A stretch of DNA of 64,000 nt from an uncultured Mediterraneibacter sp. Lineage in GTDB: Bacteria > Bacillota > Clostridia > Lachnospirales > Lachnospiraceae. Position numbers and translations under genes: made by a program. The first letter of the stretch is position 1; the number at the start of each line of letters is the position of its first letter. Where the stretch lies: assembly GCA_944381935.1 (NCBI GenBank), contig CALWMN010000004.1, positions 124,001-188,000 on the forward strand, read 5' to 3'. The notes beneath the pieces are model-generated. The model was not told where the DNA came from. It was given only the letters and a program-made list of their open reading frames with translations, and did not search any database. This document shows positions 35,093 to 44,338 of this stretch, piece by piece.

Positions 35093-36301
35093 TCAAGCGC
35101 CTGCCATTTTGCGGAATATTTCCGTCACATACTCCTGCTGCTCATCCGTCAGGCACGTATGAAGCGGCAGTGTAATCTCATTTTCAAACTGTCTGTATGA
35201 ATTGGGATAGTCTGCAATATCAAATCCGAGATTTTGGTAAGCTGTCAGAAGGGGAAGCGGCTTGTAGTGCACGTTCGCGGCAACGCCCTGCTCTGCCATC
35301 GCGGCAATGATCCCGTTGCACTCCTCCCTCGTCTTCCCTGTAAGGCGTGCCAGGTACAGATGACCGCTGGACATCCAGGTATCCCCGTAGTGTTCCAGGG
35401 TCTGGATTGTGCCGCCTCTAAACGCCGCGTCATACCGCCCGATCAGCTCCCGGCGCCTGGCAAGGAGACCGTCATAACGCTCAAGCTGTTTCAGTCCGAT
35501 AGCAGCCTGAAGATCCGTCATATTGCATTTATAGAGCGGTGCGACAATATCATATTCCCATGCCCCGGCTTTCGTCTTGGCAAGGGCGTCCTTGGACTGT
35601 CCGTGAAGGGACATGAGCATATATTCCCGGTAGAGTTCGTTGCTGTCAATCCCCGCTTCCTCTATCGCCCTGCTCCAGGTGACAGCCCCGCCCTCAGCAG
35701 TCGTCAGATTCTTGACCGCATGGAAGGAGAAGCAGGTGAAATCTGCGATCTGGCCGCACATCTTCCCGTCCCTGGACGCGCCGAAAGCATGGGCGGCGTC
35801 TGCCATGACCAGGATGCGTCCCAGCGCTTCCTGCCTGTCATTTGCCGGGCAAAACAGTCCTTTTTTCTCCTCAGCTATCTGAAAGATCTCTTTATATTTT
35901 GAGTAGGCGATCCCTGCCAGGTCTACACAGATAATTGCTTTTGTCCTCTCTGTGACCGCCGCCTCCACTTTTGCCGGGTCCATCTCAAAGCTTCCCGGGA
36001 TGGTATCTGCCAGAACCGGCGTTGCCCCCACATGGCAGATCACACTGCATGTGGCTGTGTACGTATACGCGGTGGTGATGACCTCATCTCCGGGACCGAT
36101 GCCCATAAGCCTGAGTGTCAGCTCCATACTGGCTGTGGCTGAGTTCAGGCATGCCGCACGTTTTGTATGGCAGAACGCGGCAATCCCGCGCTCGAATGCC
36201 TTCGTGCGCGGGCCTGTTGTGATCCAGCCGCTGCGAAGAGCCGCTGTGACCTCCTCTATTTCTGCCTCTGTAATATCCGGCGGGGAAAAATCAACTTTCA
36301 T
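35093..36301 (-). CDS. DegT/DnrJ/EryC1/StrS sugar aminotransferase
   Basis: 402 residues from the ATG at 36301. AAAGGAG is 10 bases upstream; the ATG three codons earlier would be only 1 base from it. PLP-enzyme marks: SGWITTGPRTKAFE near 26, NSATASMELTL near 55, and the Schiff-base lysine in FSFHAVKNLTTAEGG near 190. The family aminates keto-sugars. Next to the CapD/WbpM-type dehydratase it probably converts UDP-4-keto-6-deoxy-HexNAc to the 4-amino sugar, as PglE or WbpE-like enzymes do. An unusual EEKKGLF loop near 145 interrupts the core. Confidence 0.9.
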   Translation of the reverse strand: MKVDFSPPDITEAEIEEVTAALRSGWITTGPRTKAFERGIAAFCHTKRAACLNSATASMELTLRLMGIGPGDEVITTAYTYTATCSVICHVGATPVLADTIPGSFEMDPAKVEAAVTERTKAIICVDLAGIAYSKYKEIFQIAEEKKGLFCPANDRQEALGRILVMADAAHAFGASRDGKMCGQIADFTCFSFHAVKNLTTAEGGAVTWSRAIEEAGIDSNELYREYMLMSLHGQSKDALAKTKAGAWEYDIVAPLYKCNMTDLQAAIGLKQLERYDGLLARRRELIGRYDAAFRGGTIQTLEHYGDTWMSSGHLYLARLTGKTREECNGIIAAMAEQGVAANVHYKPLPLLTAYQNLGFDIADYPNSYRQFENEITLPLHTCLTDEQQEYVTEIFRKMAGA

Positions 36302-36340
36302 GATCTGCATTCTCCTTTCCTGCGCTGCGGGACAGCACCG

Positions 36341-38317
36341 TCACTTAAGATCTCCGTCCGCGGCGCTCTGATTTAGGAAGGCGCTCGGAAGAGCCGAATT
36401 ATGGTCCGGGAAATCATCGTGAAGGCTTTCCTGAATCTTTCTATCTCTCTCAATATCTGCCTCTCGCAGATGGTAGGTCGGAACAATCTTGTGTACAATA
36501 TTTTTCATTTCATTTGACTCGCCGTAAGCCTCCCGGTAAAGATCCTGCAGGTTTGCAATAAATTCATCCTCATCAAACTCAATCGGTTTCCCGATGTGGA
36601 TCAGCTCGTTTTCTGTCTCCTGAAGCCCCTCCTCATCCATGAGCAGTTCTTCATAGAGCTTCTCTCCCGGCCTGAGCCCGGTATATTTGATCTCAATGTC
36701 CCTCCCGGGGGTATAACCCGAAAGCTGGATCAGGTTCTTCGCCAGATCTGATATCTTCACCGGCTGTCCCATGTCAAGCACAAAGATCTCTCCGCCCCTG
36801 GCACTGGCTCCTGCCTGAAGCACAAGAGAAACCGCTTCCGGTATCGTCATAAAGTACCGGATAATGTCCGGATGTGTCACCGTAACCGGGCCGCCCGCTT
36901 CTATCTGTTTCTTAAAAAGCGGAATGACACTTCCGTTACTCCCCAGGACATTTCCAAACCGGACTGCCACATATTCTGTCCTGGAATGATTGTTAAACAT
37001 CTGGACGATCATCTCACACATCCGTTTGGATGCCCCCATAATATTCGTCGGATTTACCGCCTTATCCGTGGAGATCAGGACAAACTTTTTCGTACCGAAC
37101 CGGTCAGCCGCCAGTGCCACCTTATACGTCCCAAACACGTTGTTCTTGATTGCCTCATTGGGGCTGTCCTCCATCAACGGAACATGCTTATGCGCCGCCG
37201 CATGGTAGACGATATCGGGCCGGTACTTGGCAAACACGCTGTTTATTTTCCGTCCGTTCCTCACAGACCCGATCAGGACAACCAGGTCCAGGTATGGATA
37301 TTTTGCCCGAAGCTCCTGCTGGATATCATACGCATTATTTTCATAGATATCAAAAATGATAAGCTGGCGCACCCCATTTGCCGCAATCTGACGGCAAAGC
37401 TCGCTTCCGATGCTACCGCCGCCGCCTGTCACAAGCACCACCTGATCGGACACGTATCTGCCGATCTTTTCTGTCGTGATCTGCACAGGTTCCCTTCCCA
37501 GCAGGTCCTCGATCTCTACATGGCGCAGCTTGGAAACCGTGACATCCCCGTTTACAAGCTGATACACTCCCGGAAGGATCTTGAGGTCACAGTTGGGCAC
37601 CTTCTGGCAGATCTCCAGGATCTTGCGCTGCTCGCACTTATCCGCGCTGGGGATCGCGACAATGATCTCCGTAATCCCATATCTGCGGGCATTGTCCAGG
37701 ATCGTGTCGCGCCCTCCCACAACTTTGACGCCGTGAATATATGTCCCGTGCTTGCGGGGGTTATCATCAATGATGCAGCACAGCTTGGAATCCAGCTTGG
37801 AGCTGAGTTCCAGTTCCTTCATGACCACGTTGCAGGCTTCCCCCGCCCCTATGATCATCGTATTCCTCATATGGGCGCCGTGAAGGTTGCTTCTGTAGAG
37901 CAGCCTGAGCAGCCGGTAGGAGAATCTGCTGACGCAGGTCAGCATGAAAAGCGCGGCTCCGTAAAGCACGAAATAGCTTCGGTATATCGGTCTGTATGTC
38001 AGATAATAAGCCAGCACATTGAGCAGCATACAGATCGCGCAAGCCTCAATGATGTTCACCAGTTCCTTGATACTCGCATAGCGCCACAGGCTTGTATACA
38101 GCTTGCAGAAGGCAAACACAATCAGGGTGGCGACTGTGTTTGGTATCATCATGTCCATTACCGACGTATAATATTCGATCGGAATATCTGCCGTATACAT
38201 GTTGAATCTAAGCCAGAGGGCAAGAAACGAACTGATGTTGATAAATGCAATATCCAGAAAAATCAGAAACACCTTATATATGACCGACAGATCCCATTTT
38301 TCTATCCATTTCTTCAT
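36341..38317 (-). CDS. membrane-bound nucleotide-sugar 4,6-dehydratase (CapD/WbpM/EpsC-like)
   Basis: 658 residues from the ATG at 38317, with GGAG 9 bases upstream; a TTG five codons earlier is less likely. Four N-terminal membrane helices (to about 125) are followed by a CoA-binding-like Rossmann domain with IIGAGEACNVVM, then the dehydratase domain with VTGGGGSIGSEL near 295 and STDKAVNPTNIMGASKR near 420. Long-form enzymes of this type act on UDP-GlcNAc giving the 4-keto-6-deoxy product. It sits at the head of the locus, before the aminotransferase, as in many capsule clusters. Confidence 0.9.
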   Translation of the reverse strand: MKKWIEKWDLSVIYKVFLIFLDIAFINISSFLALWLRFNMYTADIPIEYYTSVMDMMIPNTVATLIVFAFCKLYTSLWRYASIKELVNIIEACAICMLLNVLAYYLTYRPIYRSYFVLYGAALFMLTCVSRFSYRLLRLLYRSNLHGAHMRNTMIIGAGEACNVVMKELELSSKLDSKLCCIIDDNPRKHGTYIHGVKVVGGRDTILDNARRYGITEIIVAIPSADKCEQRKILEICQKVPNCDLKILPGVYQLVNGDVTVSKLRHVEIEDLLGREPVQITTEKIGRYVSDQVVLVTGGGGSIGSELCRQIAANGVRQLIIFDIYENNAYDIQQELRAKYPYLDLVVLIGSVRNGRKINSVFAKYRPDIVYHAAAHKHVPLMEDSPNEAIKNNVFGTYKVALAADRFGTKKFVLISTDKAVNPTNIMGASKRMCEMIVQMFNNHSRTEYVAVRFGNVLGSNGSVIPLFKKQIEAGGPVTVTHPDIIRYFMTIPEAVSLVLQAGASARGGEIFVLDMGQPVKISDLAKNLIQLSGYTPGRDIEIKYTGLRPGEKLYEELLMDEEGLQETENELIHIGKPIEFDEDEFIANLQDLYREAYGESNEMKNIVHKIVPTYHLREADIERDRKIQESLHDDFPDHNSALPSAFLNQSAADGDLK

Positions 38318-38357
38318 ATCGGTTATCTCCAAATGCGCAGAACCTGTTCTGCGTTGT

Positions 38358-39971
38358 CTACTCTGTCACAGTACCTTCCAGAGTCTCTCCGTTCTCAACA
38401 GCGTCGATTGCATCTTTGATTGCATCGACAGACGCCTGATCCGGCTGCATAACATACAGCGGTGCCCCTGAATAAGAATAACAGTACTGGTTGTCCCCAG
38501 TTCCCTCGGCAGCCATGGAAGTGATATTCCATGACGCGCTGTCAGAGAGCTGTGTCTTGATCAGCTCCTGGATCTGTGATTCTGACATGTTCGTATCCAC
38601 ATTGCCGCTCACACTGTTGAGGATTCCGTTCGCCCCTGTCAGAATTGCCGGGGATACCACCTTCTTGATGATTCCCGTGATGACAGCCTGCTGGTCTTTT
38701 CCTCTCTGATTGTCCCCTCCCGGAACATTCAGACGCTCTCTTGAAAACGCCAGCGCCTCTTTGCCGTCAAAGTGGTTGGTTCCCTGGGATACATTCATGA
38801 CCATGCCGGATTCATAGCTTGTCGTGAACGCGTATTCCGATTCCACATCCACCCCGCCCAGGGCGTCGACAATCTCAATCAGGGAGGTGAAATTGACACG
38901 CGCGTAGAAATCAAGCTCTGTATCATAAAGTTCCTCCAGTGTCGCCATAGAGGTATCCACACCGTAGATTCCCGCATGGGTCAGTTTATCCTTCTGCCCT
39001 CCCGATACGCCCGGAATCTCGACATAATAATCTCGCGGAGTCGTCACAAGGAGAATCTGGTGGCTGGTCGGATTCACTATAGCGATAATATTGACGTCGC
39101 TCCGGCTGTTTGTCTCGATTGCGCCAAACACATCGATACCGCTGATGTAAACGCTGAACGTATCGTCTACACTTACGTCTTTCGCCTGATTCTCCATCTC
39201 ACTTTTGATACTGTGTGTATATATAATCTTTGTGTTTTCGCTGTATCCCTCAAATGCCTCTTCCAGTATGCCTGTGTATCCCTCATTGTAGATGATCGCA
39301 TCTACTTCCCCGTCGTGAAGCGCCTGTGCCTGTTCCGCAAGGCCGTCATACTCTTCCGTGGTGATCTGGCTTCCCAGCTCCTGGTTGATCGCATTTACTG
39401 TTTCCGTAATCTGATCGCCATTCATCTGATACTGAACGCCAAAGGTATAATCTGCGGCATCATTGATCGTCTCGGCAGGATCATCCGCCATCACTGCCAC
39501 CACCACATTGTCCAGCTTATAATCTCCTCCCGTTATGTCAGAAATCGTTCCGCTTGTCTTAAATAAAAAGTAAGCGCCAATCGCCATGATAATAGAAATG
39601 ATGACACTGATCACCTTGCCCGTGATCGCATTCTTTTTGGAGAAGAACTGGCTTGCCAATATGATTCCCCAGAAGAGGAATAAAAGAATCCCGATAGCCA
39701 CCAGATACATATTCGGCAGCATGTTAAGCATGAACAACCCCACCATAAATGCAATGGTCGCAACAAGCTGTATCCCTGCCAGGGCAAGCCCCACGTTCCG
39801 GCTCACATTATTATCCTTCTCCTCTTTGTGGGAAGGCTCCGCCGCTCTTCTTTTCTTCTGCGCATAGCCGTGCTTCCTGGATGAGGTTTCTGTCCTGCGT
39901 CCCGATGCGCTGTCTGTGCGTCTGCGGACCTTCTTCTTTCCGTTATGCTGCATATCGTCTCTTTGGCTCAT
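38358..39971 (-). CDS. LCP (LytR-CpsA-Psr) family polysaccharide ligase, CpsA type
   Basis: 537 residues from the ATG at 39971 (AAAGGG 10 bases upstream). A basic cytoplasmic N-terminus of about 55 residues precedes three membrane helices (about 60-135), then an accessory domain (about 150-270), then the LCP core with SRSDVNIIAIVNP, LLVTTPRDYYVEIPG and DKLTHAG, and the Arg-containing ALAFSRERLNVPGGDNQRG. Three helices plus accessory domain is the CpsA/Cps2A plan. LCP enzymes attach undecaprenyl-linked glycopolymers to peptidoglycan. It is the first gene after the main promoter; no Wzz/Wze kinase pair is present in the window. Confidence 0.92.
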   Translation of the reverse strand: MSQRDDMQHNGKKKVRRRTDSASGRRTETSSRKHGYAQKKRRAAEPSHKEEKDNNVSRNVGLALAGIQLVATIAFMVGLFMLNMLPNMYLVAIGILLFLFWGIILASQFFSKKNAITGKVISVIISIIMAIGAYFLFKTSGTISDITGGDYKLDNVVVAVMADDPAETINDAADYTFGVQYQMNGDQITETVNAINQELGSQITTEEYDGLAEQAQALHDGEVDAIIYNEGYTGILEEAFEGYSENTKIIYTHSIKSEMENQAKDVSVDDTFSVYISGIDVFGAIETNSRSDVNIIAIVNPTSHQILLVTTPRDYYVEIPGVSGGQKDKLTHAGIYGVDTSMATLEELYDTELDFYARVNFTSLIEIVDALGGVDVESEYAFTTSYESGMVMNVSQGTNHFDGKEALAFSRERLNVPGGDNQRGKDQQAVITGIIKKVVSPAILTGANGILNSVSGNVDTNMSESQIQELIKTQLSDSASWNITSMAAEGTGDNQYCYSYSGAPLYVMQPDQASVDAIKDAIDAVENGETLEGTVTE

Positions 39972-40042
39972 TATGATCAAACCCTTTCTTATCTCACCTT
40001 TTTCATTGCTACAAACTGTAATCTTTTGTACGCGCTCTTCCT

Positions 40043-40071
40043 ATATTAGCATTTTTCGCTGTTTTTCGCAA
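40043..40071 (-). promoter_or_regulatory. main promoter of the polysaccharide locus
   Basis: On the minus strand TTGCGA (40066-40071), 17 bases, then TAATAT (40043-40048) preceded by TGC, an extended -10. The start of transcription would be about 60 bases before the LCP ATG. It drives the long leftward run of polysaccharide genes. The remaining gap (40072-40219) holds no gene; it contains a TCCCCTG/CAGGGGA inverted repeat of unclear role. Confidence 0.6.
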
Positions 40072-40219
40072 CAAATACGTCTAATTATCATGAATTCTTA
40101 AGTTTTGCTTAAATATCTTTTCCTTTTTCCGCTCTTTTAAAACCTTATTGCCAACACTCCCCTGCTTTTCCATCCGAACAGCATGGAGAAATCTATTTTA
40201 AAAAAACAGGGGATTTCTA

Positions 40220-40248
40220 TTGACACCTAGCAAAAACTGTTATATAAT
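40220..40248 (+). promoter_or_regulatory. consensus promoter of tRNA-Arg
   Basis: TTGACA at 40220-40225, a 17-base spacer and TATAAT at 40243-40248: a perfect match to the vegetative consensus, 33 bases before the tRNA. Such strength is usual for stable RNA genes. Confidence 0.88.
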
Positions 40249-40281
40249 AATTTCTGCTGTGGATAAGACAGCATATATTAT

Positions 40282-40355
40282 GTGCGATTAGCTCAGCTGG
40301 ATAGAGCGTCTGGCTACGGACCAGAAGGTCGGGAGTTCGAATCTTCTATCGCACG
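40282..40355 (+). tRNA. tRNA-Arg (anticodon ACG)
   Basis: A full cloverleaf can be drawn: a 7-base-pair acceptor stem GTGCGAT/ATCGCAC, a D-arm GCTC...GAGC, an anticodon stem TCTGG/CCAGA enclosing CTACGGA (anticodon ACG), and a T-arm GGGAG-TTCGAAT-CTTCT with two G-U pairs. Length is 74 bases with discriminator G; CCA is not encoded. A34 would be changed to inosine to read CGN codons. It is the only tRNA in the window and, with the SleB-type gene, one of two plus-strand genes. Confidence 0.96.
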
Positions 40356-40358
40356 TAC

Positions 40359-40390
40359 AGAAAAGGTGTTGCGGGTGCAACACCTTTTCT
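40359..40390 (+). terminator. bidirectional terminator between tRNA-Arg and trpS
   Basis: AGAAAAGGTGTTGC (40359-40372) and its exact complement at 40377-40390 form a 14-base-pair stem with loop GGGT. The plus strand continues TTTATT and the stem itself holds TTTTCT, so it can end the tRNA transcript. In the other direction it follows the trpS stop codon directly with its own T-run. Confidence 0.88.
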
Positions 40391-41476
40391 TTATTCTGCA
40401 AACTTTTCCGACTGTTTGGCGATCATCTCTTGATCGTCAAAATAATTGATCCTCATCGCCTCTTTTACCTCTCTGAGGGTCTCTGCCGCGACTTTTTCTG
40501 CCTTCTCGCTGCCTTTCCTGAGAATCTCATATACGGCGGGGATATCTTTCTGAAATTCTTTTCTCCTGTTCCGGATCGGCTCCAGCTCTGCCTGGAGTAC
40601 ATTGTTGAGAAAACGCTTCACCTTCATATCCCCAAGACCGCCCCTCTTGTAGTGTTCTTTCAGCTCGTCAAGCCCTGCATACTCGGGGAGAAATTCTGCA
40701 AAATACTCCGGTCTGCAAAAGGCATCCAGATAGGTAAACACCGTATTTCCCTCCAGCTTTCCCGGATCTTCTATCCTGATATGTGTCGGGTCCGTGAACA
40801 TGCTGAACACCTTTTTCTTAATATCTTCCGGCTCCTCAGACAGGTAAATGCAGTTCCCGAGCGATTTGCTCATCTTTGCCTTCCCGTCAGTCCCCGGCAG
40901 GCGCAGGCACGCCTCATTGTCGGGCAGGAGGATCTTCGGATCCACAAGCGTCTCGCCATAGACCGAATTGAATTTGTGTACAATTTCCTTTGTCTGCTCC
41001 AGCATCGGCATCTGGTCCTCTCCCACCGGGACGGTCGTTGCTTTAAATGCCGTGATATCCGCCGCCTGGCTGATCGGATAAGTGAAGAATCCGACCGGTA
41101 TGCTGGCTTCAAAGTTGCGCTGCTGTATCTCAGACTTGACCGTGGGATTCCTCTGCAGCCTGGAAACTGTGACCAGATTCATATAATAAAATGTCAGCTC
41201 ACACAGCTCCGGGATCTGGGACTGGATAAACAGCGTGGATTTCTCAGGGTCCAGTCCGCATGCCAAGTAATCGAGAGCCACCTCGATAATATTCTCCCTC
41301 ACCTTCTCCGGGTTGTCCGCATTATCCGTCAGCGCCTGTGCATCCGCGATCATAATAAAAATATCGTCAAAGTCCCCTGTATTTTGCAGCTCCACCCTCC
41401 GTTTCAGCGACCCCACATAGTGGCCTACGTGCAGCCTTCCTGTAGGACGGTCTCCTGTAAGCATGATCTTCTTCAT
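40391..41476 (-). CDS. trpS: tryptophan--tRNA ligase
   Basis: 361 residues. The class I signature is [18 protein letters not shown] (HIGH region, near 7-24), and the KMSKS loop is exact (AKMSKSLGN near 200). [10 protein letters not shown] and [12 protein letters not shown] are typical TrpRS segments. The enzyme charges tRNA-Trp. It is somewhat longer than the common 330-residue form, with a lysine/glutamate-rich C-terminal end. A promoter lies 46-74 bases upstream; no T-box features were found. It is a single-gene unit closed by the bidirectional terminator. Confidence 0.95.
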   Translation of the reverse strand: MKKIMLTGDRPTGRLHVGHYVGSLKRRVELQNTGDFDDIFIMIADAQALTDNADNPEKVRENIIEVALDYLACGLDPEKSTLFIQSQIPELCELTFYYMNLVTVSRLQRNPTVKSEIQQRNFEASIPVGFFTYPISQAADITAFKATTVPVGEDQMPMLEQTKEIVHKFNSVYGETLVDPKILLPDNEACLRLPGTDGKAKMSKSLGNCIYLSEEPEDIKKKVFSMFTDPTHIRIEDPGKLEGNTVFTYLDAFCRPEYFAEFLPEYAGLDELKEHYKRGGLGDMKVKRFLNNVLQAELEPIRNRRKEFQKDIPAVYEILRKGSEKAEKVAAETLREVKEAMRINYFDDQEMIAKQSEKFAE

Positions 41477-41521
41477 ATTATCTGTATTCCTCCTAATATT
41501 TCTATCTCATAATCTTTCCCC

Positions 41522-41550
41522 ATTATAGCATCATTACTTCTGCTTTTCCA
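41522..41550 (-). promoter_or_regulatory. promoter of trpS
   Basis: Minus strand TGGAAA (41545-41550), 17 bases, TATAAT (41522-41527) with upstream TGC (extended -10), about 45 bases before the trpS ATG. A second hairpin (CCGGAATGTGC/GCACTTCCGG, 41580-41606) lies just upstream and lacks a T-run after it. Confidence 0.65.
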
Positions 41551-41628
41551 CCGTAACTTAGCCGGAGCCACAGCAATCACCGGAAGTGCAAAAAGGCACA
41601 TTCCGGGATTGTAAGCGGTCGCCGTTGC

Positions 41629-41672
41629 AAAAAGGACCGCCTCGGACAGACAGGCGTCAGTCCGGGACGGTC
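41629..41672 (-). terminator. terminator after PAP2-family gene
   Basis: Minus strand GACCGTCCCGGAC (41660-41672) pairs with GTCCGAGGCGGTC (41635-41647), 12 of 13 positions, around a 12-base loop, followed by CTTTTTG at 41628-41634. It lies 14 bases after the PAP2 gene stop and separates it from trpS. Confidence 0.82.
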
Positions 41673-41686
41673 TCCTCCAAACTCTT

Positions 41687-42367
41687 TTATTTATTTTGTA
41701 AAGCCGGCTGCTTGGAATATCCCGGCGCACGTTTTCTCTCTGAAACATACACAAGCTGATACAGCGCATATGCCATCACAAAAGCGGCAACCACATCCAG
41801 GACGGAATGCTGTTTCAGGAACATTGTCGCCAGGATGATCAGAGCGGCGAGGATATATGCCCCGCAGCTTGCCATCCTGTGCTTCCTGAGCACACTGCTT
41901 TCGCGGATCGCGATGCACGCACTCAGCGAGTTAAACACATGGAGGCTTGGGAACACATTTGTGCAGGTATCCGCCCTGTACAGTATTCTCACCATGTCTA
42001 CAAAGATATTGTCCCTCTCAAAGACAACCGGCCTTAAATCCTGCCCGTTCGGGAACAGGGTCGATATCACCAGGAATATTGTCATCCCGGTGAACATCAG
42101 CTTCGCCATTTTATAAAATCCGGGTACATCTGTAAAGAAAAAATACAGCATGACCGCTGCAATGAAAATAAACCAAAGCAGATATGGCACAATAAAAAAT
42201 TCAATGAACGGAATATGTTCATCCAGTGTCGTCTGTATTACATGATAATTCGTTGTCACATGCTTTTCCAGATATAAAAACCAGGGCATATATATGAGGA
42301 TATACAGAAAGACCCATGCATGTTTATATTTTCTGACAGCTTTTGTGAATGTCGTCTTCCATTTCAT
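41687..42367 (-). CDS. PAP2-superfamily membrane phosphatase
   Basis: 226 residues from the ATG at 42367; AAGGAG is 11 bases upstream and the GTG four codons earlier overlaps that site. Five or six membrane helices. The PAP2 active site appears in NVFPSLHVFNSL near 140 and KQHSVLDVVAA near 184; the first motif (KxxxxxxRP) seems represented by DLRPVVFE near 112. Such proteins dephosphorylate lipid phosphates (phosphatidate, undecaprenyl diphosphate) or act as inositolphosphotransferase-like enzymes. Placed beside GDPD and a diacylglycerol kinase, a role in glycerolipid recycling is plausible. Confidence 0.82.
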   Translation of the reverse strand: MKWKTTFTKAVRKYKHAWVFLYILIYMPWFLYLEKHVTTNYHVIQTTLDEHIPFIEFFIVPYLLWFIFIAAVMLYFFFTDVPGFYKMAKLMFTGMTIFLVISTLFPNGQDLRPVVFERDNIFVDMVRILYRADTCTNVFPSLHVFNSLSACIAIRESSVLRKHRMASCGAYILAALIILATMFLKQHSVLDVVAAFVMAYALYQLVYVSERKRAPGYSKQPALQNK

Positions 42368-42439
42368 ATCAAAACGCACTCCTTTTATTTCCAGTCTCTA
42401 TTTCCTTATGTTTTTCCTGCTTTTTTCTGATTTGCCTCG

Positions 42440-42468
42440 ATTATAGCACGATTCAAATCCGACAACAA
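42440..42468 (-). promoter_or_regulatory. promoter upstream of PAP2-family gene
   Basis: Minus strand TTGTTG (42463-42468), 17 bases, TATAAT (42440-42445) preceded by TGC. It lies in the 145-base gap after the GDPD gene and about 70 bases before the PAP2 start, so the PAP2 gene has its own start. Confidence 0.65.
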
Positions 42469-42512
42469 CTGCCTTCATAAAACGTTAACAAATCTTTTGA
42501 AAATCTTTCTTT

Positions 42513-43322
42513 TTAGGTCCTCTCAAAGATAAACATGTCAAATTTCCTCTTTGCTTCCCGGACGTCCTTATCGCCCTGGAGCGTCCATACAGCCGACGGC
42601 GTGCGGAAGAGCATCCTGTTAAGCCTGAATCCCAGGTTTTTCCGGTCTGCCCATTTGTACGAGATAAAATCCGGCCTGCACATACAGTTGCTCAGTAAAT
42701 ATTTTACGCAGAACCGCAGCAGATAATGCGGCGTATCGTCGCTTCTGGTAAGATTTGCCGACAGCTGCCCCCTCAGGGTCTCCCTGGAGTGCTTTTTCAG
42801 CCATCTCAGGACAAGACTGTTAAAAGACTGTATCATGTACGCTCCTTTGTACCCCTTCAGCACCTGGTCGAGCCTGCGGCAGATCTCCGTATCAGAATTT
42901 GGGAGCTTTACCTCGATCAGGAGGGGCACCTTTCCGTTCACGCGGCGGAGCACATCTCTTAAAAGAGGGATCTTCTCCTTCGTGCCGCACAGGTTATAGC
43001 GGCTCAGCTCCACATAATCCGTCTGTTCCACCACTCCCCTGCAGCCGCACACCCTCTCGAACGTGTCATCATGAAAGACGACAAGCTGCCGGTCTCTTGT
43101 CATGTGTACGTCCAGTTCAATCCCATATCCTTTTTCTGCCGCGGCATGAAAGGCAGGAAACGAATTTTCCGGTATTCCTTTCCTTATATCATGCAGTCCC
43201 CTGTGCGCCCACTTGATCCCCAGAAAAGGTCTCATCCGCCTGCGGTCCGACAGTCTCGGCGCTGTCAGGAAGGCAAACAGCAGCACAATGCAGATCACTG
43301 CCAGCAATGCTATCAGATACAT
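42513..43322 (-). CDS. glycerophosphodiester phosphodiesterase
   Basis: 269 residues. An N-terminal membrane anchor (about 2-20) precedes the GDPD barrel: WAHRGLHD near 38 with the catalytic His, PENSFPAF near 50, GIELDVHMTRD near 67 and VFHDDTFERVC near 82, all canonical; LLIEVKLP near 133 and SFNSLVLRWL follow. It splits glycerophosphodiesters to glycerol-3-phosphate and an alcohol. The anchor places it at the membrane, where lipid head groups or teichoic acid fragments could be substrates. It starts 30 bases after the diacylglycerol kinase-like gene. Confidence 0.9.
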   Translation of the reverse strand: MYLIALLAVICIVLLFAFLTAPRLSDRRRMRPFLGIKWAHRGLHDIRKGIPENSFPAFHAAAEKGYGIELDVHMTRDRQLVVFHDDTFERVCGCRGVVEQTDYVELSRYNLCGTKEKIPLLRDVLRRVNGKVPLLIEVKLPNSDTEICRRLDQVLKGYKGAYMIQSFNSLVLRWLKKHSRETLRGQLSANLTRSDDTPHYLLRFCVKYLLSNCMCRPDFISYKWADRKNLGFRLNRMLFRTPSAVWTLQGDKDVREAKRKFDMFIFERT

Positions 43323-43352
43323 TCTCCTCAGCTCCTTTGTATATCCTCTCTT

Positions 43353-44285
43353 CTATCCGGTTATCACTCTCAGCCTTTCCCCCATTACCTCCACTTCAAT
43401 CTCCTTCCTGAGAAAAGACGGCTCACCGTCTGTGTGAAGGGGAAGCGGAAACTCTGTCTCCACCCTGGCTTTCCGGCACTTTAACATGGTGACCCCACGA
43501 AGCTTTGTATGCTTTCCTCTGTATGACGCCCAAAACATGGCAAGAAGCCGGACCCCGGATATTCCTGACAGGGCTGCCACATCAAGCATACCGTCTTTCG
43601 CAGACGCATCCGGGCAGAACCGGAATCCCCCTCCCTCAAACGGCAGATTCATAAATGCGGCAAAATACAGTTTCTTCAACACCCTTTTTCTGCCGTCCTC
43701 CAAAGTAAGGACTGCTCTTTGGGGACGGCTTTTGATCAGCTGGCCCAGCGCCACGGCTGCATAGGAAAGTTTCCCCAGCCCCAGCTTATTCAGAATCGCT
43801 TTCCACCGGGAGACACACACCTGATGGCACACTGCCGCATCAAATCCAATCCCGGCACTTACAGCGAACCTCCTCTCTTTTCTGCCCCTTCTGAGCACTC
43901 CCACATCGATTTCTTCCACCCTCCTGCCGGACAGCACAATGTCGAGTGCATCCTCCGGCTTGCGGGGTATTCCAAGCCCTCTTGCAAAATCGTTGCTGGA
44001 GCCGATCGGAATATATCCCAGCGTTATTCCGCGGAAGCTGCCAATGCCATTGACCACTTCATTCACAGTCCCGTCCCCTCCAAGCACGACGACGGTGTGT
44101 TCTTTTCCGTCACGGGATATCTCTGCCGCAATCTTTTCTGCATGCCTCCTGTATTCGGTCCTGTATACTTCATGGCGCACCCTTCTCTTTAACAGCTCCG
44201 GTTCCAGTGTATTCCATATTACCTGTCCCAGCCCGGAACGTGCCTTGGGATTCACAATAAATATATAAGATTTTTCCCTTCCCAT
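43353..44285 (-). CDS. diacylglycerol/lipid kinase family protein
   Basis: 310 residues. The kinase motifs are FIVNPKARSG near 9, VVLGGDGTVNEVVNGI near 66, IPIGSSNDFARGLG near 92 and the C-terminal LHTDGEPS near 285. This is the DagK/YegS/LCB5 domain. In Firmicutes DgkB of this family phosphorylates diacylglycerol released during lipoteichoic acid synthesis, which suits the many teichoic acid genes here. Substrate choice within the family cannot be read reliably. GAGAGGG precedes the ATG. Confidence 0.9.
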   Translation of the reverse strand: MGREKSYIFIVNPKARSGLGQVIWNTLEPELLKRRVRHEVYRTEYRRHAEKIAAEISRDGKEHTVVVLGGDGTVNEVVNGIGSFRGITLGYIPIGSSNDFARGLGIPRKPEDALDIVLSGRRVEEIDVGVLRRGRKERRFAVSAGIGFDAAVCHQVCVSRWKAILNKLGLGKLSYAAVALGQLIKSRPQRAVLTLEDGRKRVLKKLYFAAFMNLPFEGGGFRFCPDASAKDGMLDVAALSGISGVRLLAMFWASYRGKHTKLRGVTMLKCRKARVETEFPLPLHTDGEPSFLRKEIEVEVMGERLRVITG

Positions 44286-44338
44286 CTCTTTTCCCTCTCA
44301 CATTTCCGGTTATTCTTTCCCCTTCGGAATACAACACA

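Noticed and set aside
40282-40390. Integration site of a mobile element at tRNA-Arg
   Set aside because: No integrase and no duplicated tRNA 3' end were seen in the window.
41477-41686. T-box leader before trpS
   Set aside because: No AGGGTGGNACC-type box or specifier stem is visible; the hairpins present are a terminator for the PAP2 gene and a separate short stem.
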